Of a DNA stretch of 64,000 nt, positions 1 to 12,910 are shown one piece after another. Position 1 is the stretch's first letter, and every line of letters starts with the position of its first letter. The translations under genes and the position numbers were made by a program. The notes below the pieces were generated by a model that saw nothing but the letters and a program-made list of their open reading frames with translations, made no database searches and was not told the DNA's origin. Origin of the DNA: Sipunculus nudus (lineage: Eukaryota > Annelida > Sipuncula > Golfingiida > Sipunculidae); NCBI GenBank assembly GCA_026874595.1, contig CM049316.1:36093339-36157338 (forward strand), written 5' to 3'.

Positions 1-740
1 CTAACAAATAAAAAAATTAAGAAGTTATAGTTTTTCGATTATGTATCATGTATTGTATTATACACTCATTAAAAGCAGAATCATGCATAAGCAATTTTAA
101 TATTTGCATGCAGCTATAATTATAATGAAACTGCATTTGGGCTGTGGCTCTTAACTGACCACAAGTTAACCAGTGCGTTTCTGTGACTTCCGAGTTATAC
201 ACATTGGATCACATCCCATCACTTCTGCCTGAAATCCGAGATGGCTTCCGAGCACAAAATCATCCATAACTTTCAGATTAAAGAATGGATCACTATTATT
301 CTTCACAGAATGATAATAAAGATCTTATTCTATCGGGGAAAAAACAAAATGGTATTGAAGCGTTAGCATTTTGTACATGCTTTAAACTGCTTTATTTATA
401 AGACATTCCTTGGTTTCCGGCTTCCGGCTTCCGACTTCCAAGTTTACATACACGACCGCGCCATGACACCTTTAGTTTTGAATGAGAAGTACCGCTTCAC
501 GTGAATCGGTGCCACAGTGATGAAAGGAGGTAAAAAATGTAATTATTTTTGTGTAACAACATTTCTTCTTCGATATTAAGCACATATAATACGACTTTAT
601 AAGCCTGTGATGCCAAATAATACCAGACAGTAAATATTTTGATCCACCCTTAGAATGGGCGTTCTGTTGTGACTGCCATCATGACTCCAGGCCCTATCAG
701 TTTATTTCCGAAGGCCTGAGTGTCATGTTGTCATGGCTAC
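1..740. other. Non-coding left flank of the satellite
   Basis: No coding region is supported here. The one reading frame longer than 60 codons (17-202, minus) is AT-rich and has no recognisable composition. Two small items are visible: a 7-bp tandem repeat, TTCCGGC three times (third copy TTCCGAC), at about 415-439, and a palindromic E-box TCACGTGA at about 497-504. The change to satellite sequence near 741 is abrupt, with an already well-conserved first monomer. Confidence 0.7.
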
Positions 741-1414
741 ATTTGCAGGCATGTGAGGGTAGTCAAAGTTCGCACAACACTTTTATTAACGTTTTATTGT
801 CTACAGCTCTAGGTGTTTATATGGTATTGTCATATGGTATGACAGGGTATCACAAACAGACAGTGGCGTCAATTTATCTTTAATGGTAGGGGCATTTGCA
901 GGCATGTGAGGGTAGTCAAAGTTCGCACAACACTTTTATTAACGTTTTATTGTCTATAGCTCTAGGTGTTTATATGGTATTGTCATATGGTATGACAGGG
1001 CATCACAAATAGACAGTGGCGTCAATTTATCCTTAATGGTAGGGGAATTTGCAGGCATGTGAGGGTAGTCAAAGTTCGCTCAATATTTTTATTAACGTTT
1101 TATTGTCTATATCTCTAGGTGGTTATATGGTATTGTCATATGGTATGACAGGGCATCACAAACAGACAGTGGCGTCAATTTATCTTTAATGGTAGGGGAA
1201 TTTGCAGGCATGTGAGGGTAGTCAAAGTTCGCACAATATTTTTATTAACGTTTTATTGTCTATAGCTCTAGGTGTTTATATGGTATTGTCATATGGTATG
1301 ACAAGGCATCACAAGTAGACAGTGGCGTCAATTTATCTTTAATGGTAGGGGCATTTGCAGGGATTTTAGGGTAGTCAAAGTTCGCACAACATTTTTATTA
1401 ACGTTTTACTGTCT

Positions 1415-1445
1415 ATAGCTCTAGTTAACGTTTTATTGTCTATAG
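1415..1445. repeat. 27-bp internal duplication inside a monomer
   Basis: One monomer repeats the stretch from TTAACG to TATAGCTCTAG, lengthening it by about 27 bp. The same junction, GCTCTAGTTAACG, occurs again near 6,189-6,200. A shared, unusual junction in two places shows that a multi-monomer block was copied after the 27-bp event. It also explains why these two blocks are spaced by a number that is not a multiple of 153. Confidence 0.85.
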
Positions 1446-2603
1446 CTCTAGGTGTTTATATGGTATTGTCATATGGTATGACAGGGCATCACAAATAGAC
1501 AGTGGCGTCAATTTATCTTTAATGGTAGGGGAATTTGCAGGCATGTGAGGGTAGTCAAAGTTCGCACAATATTTTTATTAACGTTTTATTGTCTATAGCT
1601 CTAGGTGGTTATATGGTATTGTCATATGGTATGACAGTGCATCACAAACAGACAGTGGCGTCAATTAATGTTTAATGGTAAGGGCCTTTTTAGGCATGTG
1701 AGGGTAGTCAAAGTTCGCACAACATTTTTATTAACGTTTTATTGTCTATAGCTCTAGGTGTTTATATGGTATTGTCATATGGTATGACAGGGCATCACAA
1801 GTAGACAGTGGCGTCAATTTATCTTTAATGGTAGGGGCATTTGCAGGGATTTTAGGGTAGTCAAAGTTCGCACAACATTTTTATTAACGTTTTACTGTCT
1901 ATAGCTCTAGGTGTTTATATGGTATTGTCATATGGTATGACAGGGCATCACAAACAGACAGTGGCGTCAATTTATCTTTAATGGTAGTGGAATTTGCAGG
2001 CATGTGAGGGTAGTCAAAGTTCGCACAACATTTTTATTAACGTTTTACTGTCTATAGCTCTAGGTGTTTATATGGTATTGTCATATGGTATGACAGGGCA
2101 TCACAAACAGACAGTGGCGTCAATTAATCTTTAATGGTAGGGGCATTTGCAGGCATGTGAGGGTAGTTAAAGTTCGCACAACATTTTTATTTACGTTTTA
2201 TTGTCTATAGCTCTAGGTGTTTATATGGTATTGTCATATGGTATGACAAGGCATCACAAACAGACAGTGGCGTCAATTTATCTTTAATGGTAGGGGAATT
2301 TTGAGGGATTTTAGGGTAGTCAAAGTTCGCACAACACTTTTATTAACGTTTTATTGTATATAGCTCTAGGTGTTTATATGGTATTGTCATATGGTATGAC
2401 AGGGCATCACAAACAGACAGTGGCGTCAATTTATCTTTAATGGTAGGGGCATTTGTAGGCATGTGAGGGTAGTCAAAGTTCGCACAACATTTTTATTAAC
2501 GTTTTATTGTCTATAGCTCTAGGTGTTTATATGGTATTGTCATATGGTATGACAGGGCATCACAAACAGACAGTGGCGTCAATTTATCTTTAATGGTAGG
2601 GGC

Positions 2604-3265
2604 ATTTGCAGGCATGTGAGGGTAGTCAAAGTTCGCACAACACTTTTATTAACGTTTTATTGTCTACAGCTCTAGGTGTTTATATGGTATTGTCATATGG
2701 TATGACAGGGTATCACAAACAGACAGTGGCGTCAATTTATCTTTAATGGTAGGGGCATTTGCAGGCATGTGAGGGTAGTCAAAGTTCGCACAACACTTTT
2801 ATTAACGTTTTATTGTCTATAGCTCTAGGTGTTTATATGGTATTGTCATATGGTATGACAGGGCATCACAAATAGACAGTGGCGTCAATTTATCCTTAAT
2901 GGTAGGGGAATTTGCAGGCATGTGAGGGTAGTCAAAGTTCGCTCAATATTTTTATTAACGTTTTATTGTCTATATCTCTAGGTGGTTATATGGTATTGTC
3001 ATATGGTATGACAGGGCATCACAAACAGACAGTGGCGTCAATTTATCTTTAATGGTAGGGGAATTTGCAGGCATGTGAGGGTAGTCAAAGTTCGCACAAT
3101 ATTTTTATTAACGTTTTATTGTCTATAGCTCTAGGTGTTTATATGGTATTGTCATATGGTATGACAAGGCATCACAAGTAGACAGTGGCGTCAATTTATC
3201 TTTAATGGTAGGGGCATTTGCAGGGATTTTAGGGTAGTCAAAGTTCGCACAACATTTTTATTAAC
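2604..3265. repeat. Second copy of the array's first multi-monomer block
   Basis: The ordered set of variants that opens the array is repeated here: CTACAGC with GGGTATCAC, then ATCCTTAATGG, then GCTCAATATTT with TATATCTCT and GGTGGTT, then AAGGCATCACAAGTAG. The offset from the first copy is 1,863 bp (12 monomers plus the 27-bp insertion). A third copy starts near 5,664, 3,060 bp (20 monomers) further on; it has lost about one monomer but keeps the 27-bp insertion and the following CCTTTTTAGGC variant. Confidence 0.85.
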
Positions 3266-3698
3266 GTTTTACTGTCTATAGCTCTAGGTGTTTATATGGT
3301 ATTGTCATATGGTATGACAGGGCATCACAAACAGACAGTGGCGTCAATTTATCTTTAATGGTAGTGGAATTTGCAGGCATGTGAGGGTAGTCAAAGTTCG
3401 CACAATATTTTTATTAACGTTTTATTGTCTATAGCTCTAGGTGTTTATATGGTATTGTCATATGGTATGACAAGGCATCACAAGTAGACAGTGGCGTCAA
3501 TTTATCTTTAATGGTAGGGGCATTTGCAGGGATTTTAGGGTAGTCAAAGTTCGCACATTTTTATTAACGTTTTACTGTCTATAGCTCTAGGTGTTTATAT
3601 GGTATTGTCATATGGTATGACAGGGCATCACAAACAGACAGTGGCGTCAATTTATCTTTAATGGTAGGGGCATTTGCAGGCATGTGAGGGTAGTCAAA

Positions 3699-4770
3699 GT
3701 TCGAACAACACTTTTATTAACGTTTTATTGTCTATAGCTCTAGGTGTTTATATGGTATTGTCATATGGTATGACAGGGCATCACAAATAGACAGTGGCGT
3801 CAATTTATCTTTAATGGTAGGGGAATTTGCAGGCATGTGAGGGTAGTCAAAGTTCGCACAATATTTTTATTAACGTTTTATTGTCTATAGCTCTAGGTGT
3901 TTATATGGTATTGTCATATGGTATGACAAGGCATCACAAGTAGACAGTGGCGTCAATTTATCTTTAATGGTAGGGGCATTTGCAGGGATTTTAGGGTAGT
4001 CAAAGTTCGCACAACACTTTTATTAACGTTTTACTGTCTATAGCTCTAGGTGTTTATATGGTATTGTCATATGGTATGACAGGGCATCACAAATAGACAG
4101 TGGCGTCAATTTATCTTTAATGGTAGGGGCATTTGCAGGGATTTTAGGGTAGTCAAAGTTCGCACAACATTTTTATTAACGTTTTATTGTCTATAGCTCT
4201 AGGTGTTTATATGGTATTGTCATATGGTATGACAGGGCATCAGAAACAGACAGTGGCGTCAATTTATGTTTAATGGTAGGGGCATTTGCAGGCATGTGAG
4301 GGTAGTCAAAGTTCGCACAACACTTTTATTAACGTTTTATTGTCTACAGCTCTAGGTGTTTATATGGTATTGTCATATGGTATGACAGGGCATCACAAAC
4401 AGACAGTGGCGTCAATTTATCTTTAATGGTAGGGGCATTTGTAGGCATGTGAGGGTATTCAAAGTTCGCACAACATTTTTATTAACGTTTTATTGTCTAT
4501 AGCTCTAGGTGTTTATATGGTATTGTCATATTGGTATGACAGGGCATCACAAACAGACAGTGGCGTCAATTTATCTTTAATGGTAGGGGCATTTGCAGGC
4601 ATGTGAGGGTAGTCAAAGTTCGCACAACACTTTTATTAACGTTTTATTGTCTACAGCTCTAGGTGTTTATATGGTATTGTCATATGGTATGACAGGGCAT
4701 CACAAACAGACAGTGGCGTCAATTTATCTTTAATGGTAGGGGCATTTGCAGGCATGTGAGGGTAGTCAAA
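3699..4770. repeat. 7-monomer higher-order repeat, copy 1
   Basis: This copy opens with the rare variant GTTCGAACAAC and contains, in order, CAGAAACAG with TTATGTTTAATGG, GGGTATTCAAAG, and a one-base insertion CATATTGGTATG. The same ordered variants recur 1,072 bp later, which is seven 153-bp monomers plus the inserted base. Confidence 0.85.
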
Positions 4771-5842
4771 GTTCGAACAACACTTTTATTAACGTTTTAT
4801 TGTCTATAGCTCTAGGTGTTTATATGGTATTGTCATATGGTATGACAGGGCATCACAAATAGACAGTGGCGTCAATTTATCTTTAATGGTAGGGGAATTT
4901 GCAGGCATGTGAGGGTAGTCAAAGTTCGCACAATATTTTTATTAACGTTTTATTGTCTATAGCTCTAGGTGTTTATATGGTATTGTCATATGGTATGACA
5001 AGGCATCACAAGTAGACAGTGGCGTCAATTTATCTTTAATGGTAGGGGCATTTGCAGGGATTTTAGGGTAGTCAAAGTTCGCACAACACTTTTATTAACG
5101 TTTTACTGTCTATAGCTCTAGGTGTTTATATGGTATTGTCATATGGTATGACAGGGCATCACAAATAGACAGTGGCGTCAATTTATCTTTAATGGTAGGG
5201 GCATTTGCAGGGATTTTAGGGTAGTCAAAGTTCGCACAACATTTTTATTAACGTTTTATTGTCTATAGCTCTAGGTGTTTATATGGTATTGTCATATGGT
5301 ATGACAGGGCATCAGAAACAGACAGTGGCGTCAATTTATGTTTAATGGTAGGGGCATTTGCAGGCATGTGAGGGTAGTCAAAGTTCGCACAACACTTTTA
5401 TTAACGTTTTATTGTCTACAGCTCTAGGTGTTTATATGGTATTGTCATATGGTATGACAGGGCATCACAAACAGACAGTGGCGTCAATTTATCTTTAATG
5501 GTAGGGGCATTTGTAGGCATGTGAGGGTATTCAAAGTTCGCACAACATTTGTATTAACGTTTTATTGTCTATAGCTCTAGGTGTTTATATGGTATTGTCA
5601 TATTGGTATGACAGGGCATCACAAACAGACAGTGGCGTCAATTTATCTTTAATGGTAGGGGCATTTGCAGGCATGTGAGGGTAGTCAAAGTTCGCACAAC
5701 ACTTTTATTAACGTTTTATTGTCTACAGCTCTAGGTGTTTATATGGTATTGTCATATGGTATGACAGGGTATCACAAACAGACAGTGGCGTCAATTTATC
5801 TTTAATGGTAGGGGCATTTGCAGGCATGTGAGGGTAGTCAAA
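4771..5842. repeat. 7-monomer higher-order repeat, copy 2
   Basis: This is the second 1,072-bp unit. GTTCGAACAAC is at 4,771 and CATATTGG near 5,599, each 1,072 bp from its partner in copy 1. A partial third copy with the same order of variants runs from about 7,091 to 7,800 before diverging at GCACGACAC. Near-identity over all seven monomers shows recent amplification of the whole block rather than independent mutation of single units. Confidence 0.85.
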
Positions 5843-8670
5843 GTTCGCACAACACTTTTATTAACGTTTTATTGTCTATAGCTCTAGGTGTTTATATGGT
5901 ATTGTCATATGGTATGACAGGGCATCACAAATAGACAGTGGCGTCAATTTATCCTTAATGGTAGGGGAATTTGCAGGCATGTGAGGGTAGTCAAAGTTCG
6001 CTCAATATTTTTATTAACGTTTTATTGTCTATAGCTCTAGGTGTTTATATGGTATTGTCATATGGTATGACAAGGCATCACAAGTAGACAGTGGCGTCAA
6101 TTTATCTTTAATGGTAGGGGCATTTGCAGGGATTTTAGGGTAGTCAAAGTTCGCACAACATTTTTATTAACGTTTTACTGTCTATAGCTCTAGTTAACGT
6201 TTTATTGTCTATAGCTCTAGGTGTTTATATGGTATTGTCATATGGTATGACAGGGCATCACAAATAGACAGTGGCGTCAATTTATCTTTAATGGTAGGGG
6301 AATTTGCAGGCATGTGAGGGTAGTCAAAGTTCGCACAATATTTTTATTAACGTTTTATTGTCTATAGCTCTAGGTGGTTATATGGTATTGTCATATGGTA
6401 TGACAGGGCATCACAAACAGACAGTGGCGTCAATTAATGTTTAATGGTAGGGGCCTTTTTAGGCATGTGAGGGTAGTCAAAGTTCGCACAACATTTTTAT
6501 TAACGTTTTATTGTCTATAGCTCTAGGTGTTTATATGGTATTGTCATATGGTATGACAGGGCATCACAAGTAGACAGTGGCGTCAATTTATCTTTAATGG
6601 TAGGGGCATTTGCAGGGATTTTAGGGTAGTCAAAGTTCGCACAACATTTTTATTAACGTTTTACTGTCTATAGCTCTAGGTGTTTATATGGTATTGTCAT
6701 ATGGTATGACAGGGCATCACAAACAGACAGTGGCGTCAATTTATCTTTAATGGTAGTGGAATTTGCAGGCATGTGAGGGTAGTCAAAGTTCGCACAATAT
6801 TTTTATTAACGTTTTATTGTCTATAGCTCTAGGTGTTTATATGGTATTGTCATATGGTATGACAAGGCATCACAAGTAGACAGTGGCGTCAATTTATCTT
6901 TAATGGTAGGGGCATTTGCAGGGATTTTAGGGTAGTCAAAGTTCGCACATTTTTATTAACGTTTTACTGTCTATAGCTCTAGGTGTTTATATGGTATTGT
7001 CATATGGTATGACAGGGCATCACAAACAGACAGTGGCGTCAATTTATCTTTAATGGTAGGGGCATTTGCAGGCATGTGAGGGTAGTCAAAGTTCGAACAA
7101 CACTTTTATTAACGTTTTATTGTCTATAGCTCTAGGTGTTTATATGGTATTGTCATATGGTATGACAGGGCATCACAAATAGACAGTGGCGTCAATTTAT
7201 CTTTAATGGTAGGGGAATTTGCAGGCATGTGAGGGTAGTCAAAGTTCGCACAATATTTTTATTAACGTTTTATTGTCTATAGCTATAGGTGTTTATATGG
7301 TATTGTCATATGGTATGACAAGGCATCACAAGTAGACAGTGGCGTCAATTTATCTTTAATGGTAGGGGCATTTGCAGGGATTTTAGGGTAGTCAAAGTTC
7401 GCACAACACTTTTATTAACGTTTTACTGTCTATAGCTCTAGGTGTTTATATGGTATTGTCATATGGTATGACAGGGCATCACAAATAGACAGTGGCGTCA
7501 ATTTATCTTTAATGGTAGGGGCATTTGCAGGGATTTTAGGGTAGTCAAAGTTCGCACAACATTTTTATTAACGTTTTATTGTCTATAGCTCTAGGTGTTT
7601 ATATGGTATTGTCATATGGTATGACAGGGCATCAGAAACAGACAGTGGCGTCAATTTATGTTTAATGGTAGGGGCATTTGCAGGCATGTGAGGGTAGTCA
7701 AAGTTCGCACAACACTTTTATTAACGTTTTATTGTCTACAGCTCTAGGTGTTTATATGGTATTGTCATATGGTATGACAGGGCATCACAAACAGACAGTG
7801 GCGTCAATTTATCTTTAATGGTAGGGGCATTTGCAGGCATGTGAGGGTAGTCAAAGTTCGCACGACACTTTTATTAACGTTTTATTGTCTATAGCTCTAG
7901 GTGTTTATATGGTATTGTCATATGGTATGACAGGGCATCACAAACAGACAGTGGCGTCAATTTATCTTTAATGGTAGGGGCATTTGCAGGCATGTGAGGG
8001 TAGTCAAAGTTCGCACGACACTTTTATTAACGTTTTATTGTCTACAGCTCTAGGTGTTTATATGGTATTGTCATATGGTATGACAGGGCATCACAAACAG
8101 ACAGTGGCGTCAATTTATCTTTAATGGTAGGGGCATTTGTAGGCATGTGAGGGTAGTCAAAGTTCGCACAACATTTTTATTAACGTTTTATTGTCTATAG
8201 CTCTAGGTGTTTATATGGTATTGTCATATGGTATGACAGGGCATCACAAACAGACAGTGGCGTCAATTTATCTTTAATGGTAGGGGCATTTGCAGGCATG
8301 TGAGGGTAGTCAAAGTTCGCACAACACTTTTATTAACGTTTTATTGTCTATAGCTCTAGGTGTTTATATGGAATCGTCATATGGTATGACAGGGCATCAC
8401 AAATAGACAGTGGCGTCAATTTATCTTTAATGGTAGGGGAATTTGCAGGCATGTGAGGGTAGTCAAAGTTCGCACAATATTTTTATTAACGTTTTATTGT
8501 CTATAGCTCTAGGTGTTTATATGGTATTGTCATATGGTATGACAGGGCATCACAAGTAGACAGTGGCGTCAATTTATCTTTAATGGTAGGGGCATTTGCA
8601 GGGATTTTAGGGTAGTCAAAGTTCGCACAACATTTTTATTAACGTTTTACTGTCTATAGCTCTAGGTGTT

Positions 8671-10811
8671 AATATGGTATTGTCATATGGTAAGACAGGG
8701 CATCACAAACAGACAGTGGCGTCAATTTATCTTTAATGGTAGGGGCATTTGCAGGCATGTGAGGGTAGTCAAAGTTCGCACAACACTTTTATTAACGTTT
8801 TATTGTCTATAGCTCTAGGTGTTTATATGGAATCGTTATATGGTATGACAGGGCATCACAAATAGACAGTGGCGTCAATTTATCTTTAATGGTAGGGGAA
8901 TTTGCAGGCATGTGAGGGTAGTCAAAGTTCGCACAATATTTTTATTAACGTTTTATTGTCTATAGCTCTAGGTGTTTATATAGTATTGTCATATGGTATG
9001 ACAAGGCATCACAAGTAGACAGTGGCGTCAATTTATCTGTAATGGTAGGGGCATTTGCAGGGATTTTAGGGTAGTCAAAGTTCGCACAACACTTTTATTA
9101 ACGTTTTACTGTCTATAGCTCTAGGTGTTTATATGGTATTGTCATATGTAAGACAGGGCATCACAAATAGACAGTGGCGTCAATTTATCTTTAATGGTAG
9201 GGGCATTTGCAGGGATTTTAGGGTAGTCAAAGTTCGCACAACATTTTTATTAACGTTTTATTGTCTATAGCTCTAGGTGTTTATATGGTATTGTCATATG
9301 GTATGACAGGGCATCACAAACAGACAGTGGCGTCAATTTATCTTTAATGGTAGGGGCATTTGCAGGCATGTGAGGGTAGTCAAAGTTCGCTCAACACTTT
9401 TATTAACGTTTTATTGTATATAGCTCTAGGTGTTTATATGGTATTGTCATATGGTATGACAGGGCATCACAAATAGACAGTGGCGTCAATTTATCTTTAA
9501 TTGGTAGGGGAATTTGCAGGGATTTTAGGGTAGTCAAAGTTCGTACAACATTTTTATTAACGTTTTATTGTCTATAGCTCTAGGTGTTTATATGGTATTG
9601 TCATATGGTATGACAGGGCATCACAAACAGACAGTGGCGTCAATTTATGTTTAATGGTATGGGCATTTGCAGGCATGTGAGGGTAGTCAAAGTTCGCACA
9701 ACACTTTTATTAACGTTTTATTGTCTACAGCTCTAGGTGTTTATATGGTATTGTCATATGGTATGACAGGGCATCACAAACAGACAGTGGCGTCAATTTA
9801 TCTTTAATGGTAGGGGCATTTGTAGGCATTTTAGGGTAGTCAAAGTTCGCACAACATTTTTATTAACGTTTATTGTCTATAGCTCTAGGTGTTTATATGG
9901 TATTGTCATATGGTATGACAAGGCATCACAAACAGACGGTGGCGTCAATTTATCTTTAATGGTAGGGGCATTTGCAGGCATGTGAGGGTAGTCAAAGTTC
10001 GCACAACACTTTTATTAACGGTTTATTGTCTATAGCTCTAGGTTTTTATATGGTATTGTCATATGGTATGACAGGGCATCACAAATAGACAGTGGCGTCA
10101 ATTTATCTTTAATGGTAGGGGAATTTGCAGGGATATTAGGGTAGTCAAAGTTCGCACAACATTTTTATTAACGTTTTATTGTCTATAGCTCTAGGTGTTT
10201 ATATGGTATTGTCATATGGTATGACATGGCATCACAAACAGACAGTGGCGTCAATTTATCTTTAATGGTAGGGGCATTTGCAGGCATGTGAGGGTAGTCA
10301 AAGTTCGCTCAACACTTTTATTAACGTTTTATTGTATATAGCTCTAGGTGTTTATATGGTATTGTCATATGGTATGACAAGGCATCACAAACAGACGGTG
10401 GCGTCAATTTATCTTTAATGGTAGGGGCATTTGCAGGCATGTGAGGGTAGTCAAAGTTCGCACAACACTTTTATTAACGGTTTATTGTCTATAGCTCTAG
10501 GTTTTTATATGGTATTGTCATATGGTATGACAGGGCATCACAAATAGACAGTGGCGTCAATTTATCTTTAATGGTAGGGGAATTTGCAGGGATATTAGGG
10601 TAGTCAAAGTTCGCACAACATTTTTATTAACGTTTTATTGTCTATAGCTCTAGGTTTTTATATGGTATTGTCATATGGTATGACAGGGCATCACAAGTAG
10701 ACAGTGGCGTCAATTTATCTTTAATGGTAGGGGCATTTGCAGGGATTTTAGGGTAGTCAAAGTTCGCACAACATTTTTATTAACGTTTTACTGTCTATAG
10801 CTCTAGGTGTT
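8671..10811. repeat. 14-monomer higher-order repeat, copy 1
   Basis: Diagnostic variants in order are GTTAATATGG with GTAAGACAGG, GGAATCGTTATATGG, ATATAGTATTG with ATCTGTAATGG, a two-base deletion in GTCATATGTAAGACAG, an inserted T in TTTAATTGGTAGG, GTATGGGCATTTG and ACGGTTTATTG with GGTTTTTATATGG. Each recurs 2,141 bp later. Inside it a three-monomer block (the AAACAGACGGTGG variant, near 9,921 and 10,380) is itself doubled at 459-bp spacing. Confidence 0.9.
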
Positions 10812-12910
10812 AATATGGTATTGTCATATGGTAAGACAGGGCATCACAAACAGACAGTGGCGTCAATTTATCTTTAATGGTAGGGGCATTTGCAGGCATG
10901 TGAGGGTAGTCAAAGTTCGCACAACACTTTTATTAACGTTTTATTGTCTATAGCTCTAGGTGTTTATATGGAATCGTTATATGGTATGACAGGGCATCAC
11001 AAATAGACAGTGGCGTCAATTTATCTTTAATGGTAGGGGAATTTGCAGGCATGTGAGGGTAGTCAAAGTTCGCACAATATTTTTATTAACGTTTTATTGT
11101 CTATAGCTCTAGGTGTTTATATAGTATTGTCATATGGTATGACAAGGCATCACAAGTAGACAGTGGCGTCAATTTATCTGTAATGGTAGGGGCATTTGCA
11201 GGGATTTTAGGGTAGTCAAAGTTCGCACAACACTTTTATTAACGTTTTACTGTCTATAGCTCTAGGTGTTTATATGGTATTGTCATATGTAAGACAGGGC
11301 ATCACAAATAGACAGTGGCGTCAATTTATCTTTAATGGTAGGGGCATTTGCAGGGATTTTAGGGTAGTCAAAGTTCGCACAACATTTTTATTAACGTTTT
11401 ATTGTCTATAGCTCTAGGTGTTTATATGGTATTGTCATATGGTATGACAGGGCATCACAAACAGACAGTGGCGTCAATTTATCTTTAATGGTAGGGGCAT
11501 TTGCAGGCATGTGAGGGTAGTCAAAGTTCGCTCAACACTTTTATTAACGTTTTATTGTATATAGCTCTAGGTGTTTATATGGTATTGTCATATGGTATGA
11601 CAGGGCATCACAAATAGACAGTGGCGTCAATTTATCTTTAATTGGTAGGGGAATTTGCAGGGATTTTAGGGTAGTCAAAGTTCGTACAACATTTTTATTA
11701 ACGTTTTATTGTCTATAGCTCTAGGTGTTTATATGGTATTGTCATATGGTATGACAGGGCATCACAAACAGACAGTGGCGTCAATTTATCTTTAATGGTA
11801 TGGGCATTTGCAGGCATGTGAGGGTAGTCAAAGTTCGCACAACACTTTTATTAACGTTTTATTGTCTACAGCTCTAGGTGTTTATATGGTATTGTCATAT
11901 GGTATGACAGGGCATCACAAACAGACAGTGGCGTCAATTTATCTTTAATGGTAGGGGCATTTGTAGGCATTTTAGGGTAGTCAAAGTTCGCACAACATTT
12001 TTATTAACGTTTATTGTCTATAGCTCTAGGTGTTTATATGGTATTGTCATATGGTATGACAAGGCATCACAAACAGACGGTGGCGTCAATTTATCTTTAA
12101 TGGTAGGGGCATTTGCAGGCATGTGAGGGTAGTCAAAGTTCGCACAACACTTTTATTAACGGTTTATTGTCTATAGCTCTAGGTTTTTATATGGTATTGT
12201 CATATGGTATGACAGGGCATCACAAATAGACAGTGGCGTCAATTTATCTTTAATGGTAGGGGAATTTGCAGGGATATTAGGGTAGTCAAAGTTCGCACAA
12301 CATTTTTATTAACGTTTTATTGTCTATAGCTCTAGGTGTTTATATGGTATTGTCATATGGTATGACATGGCATCACAAACAGACAGTGGCGTCAATTTAT
12401 CTTTAATGGTAGGGGCATTTGCAGGCATGTGAGGGTAGTCAAAGTTCGCTCAACACTTTTATTAACGTTTTATTGTATATAGCTCTAGGTGTTTATATGG
12501 TATTGTCATATGGTATGACAAGGCATCACAAACAGACGGTGGCGTCAATTTATCTTTAATGGTAGGGGCATTTGCAGGCATGTGAGGGTAGTCAAAGTTC
12601 GCACAACACTTTTATTAACGGTTTATTGTCTATAGCTCTAGGTTTTTATATGGTATTGTCATATGGTATGACAGGGCATCACAAATAGACAGTGGCGTCA
12701 ATTTATCTTTAATGGTAGGGGAATTTGCAGGGATATTAGGGTAGTCAAAGTTCGCACAACATTTTTATTAACGTTTTATTGTCTATAGCTCTAGGTTTTT
12801 ATATAGTATTGTCATATGGTATGACAGGGCATCACAAGTAGACAGTGGCGTCAATTTATCTTTAATGGTAGGGGCATTTGCAGGGATTTTAGGGTAGTCA
12901 AAGTTCGCAC
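10812..12910. repeat. 14-monomer higher-order repeat, copy 2
   Basis: This second copy of the 2,141-bp unit carries the same series of substitutions and indels as copy 1, including both members of the internal 459-bp doublet (near 12,060 and 12,521). Similarity fades after about 12,900, where CACTTTTATTAACTTTTATT appears. Fourteen is twice seven, but the variants differ from those of the 7-monomer unit, so the two higher-order units are separate events. Confidence 0.88.

Noticed and set aside
1360-1375. Telomeric repeat TTAGGG in the GGATTTTAGGGTAG monomer variant
   Set aside because: It is a single hexamer per monomer and not in tandem; chance.
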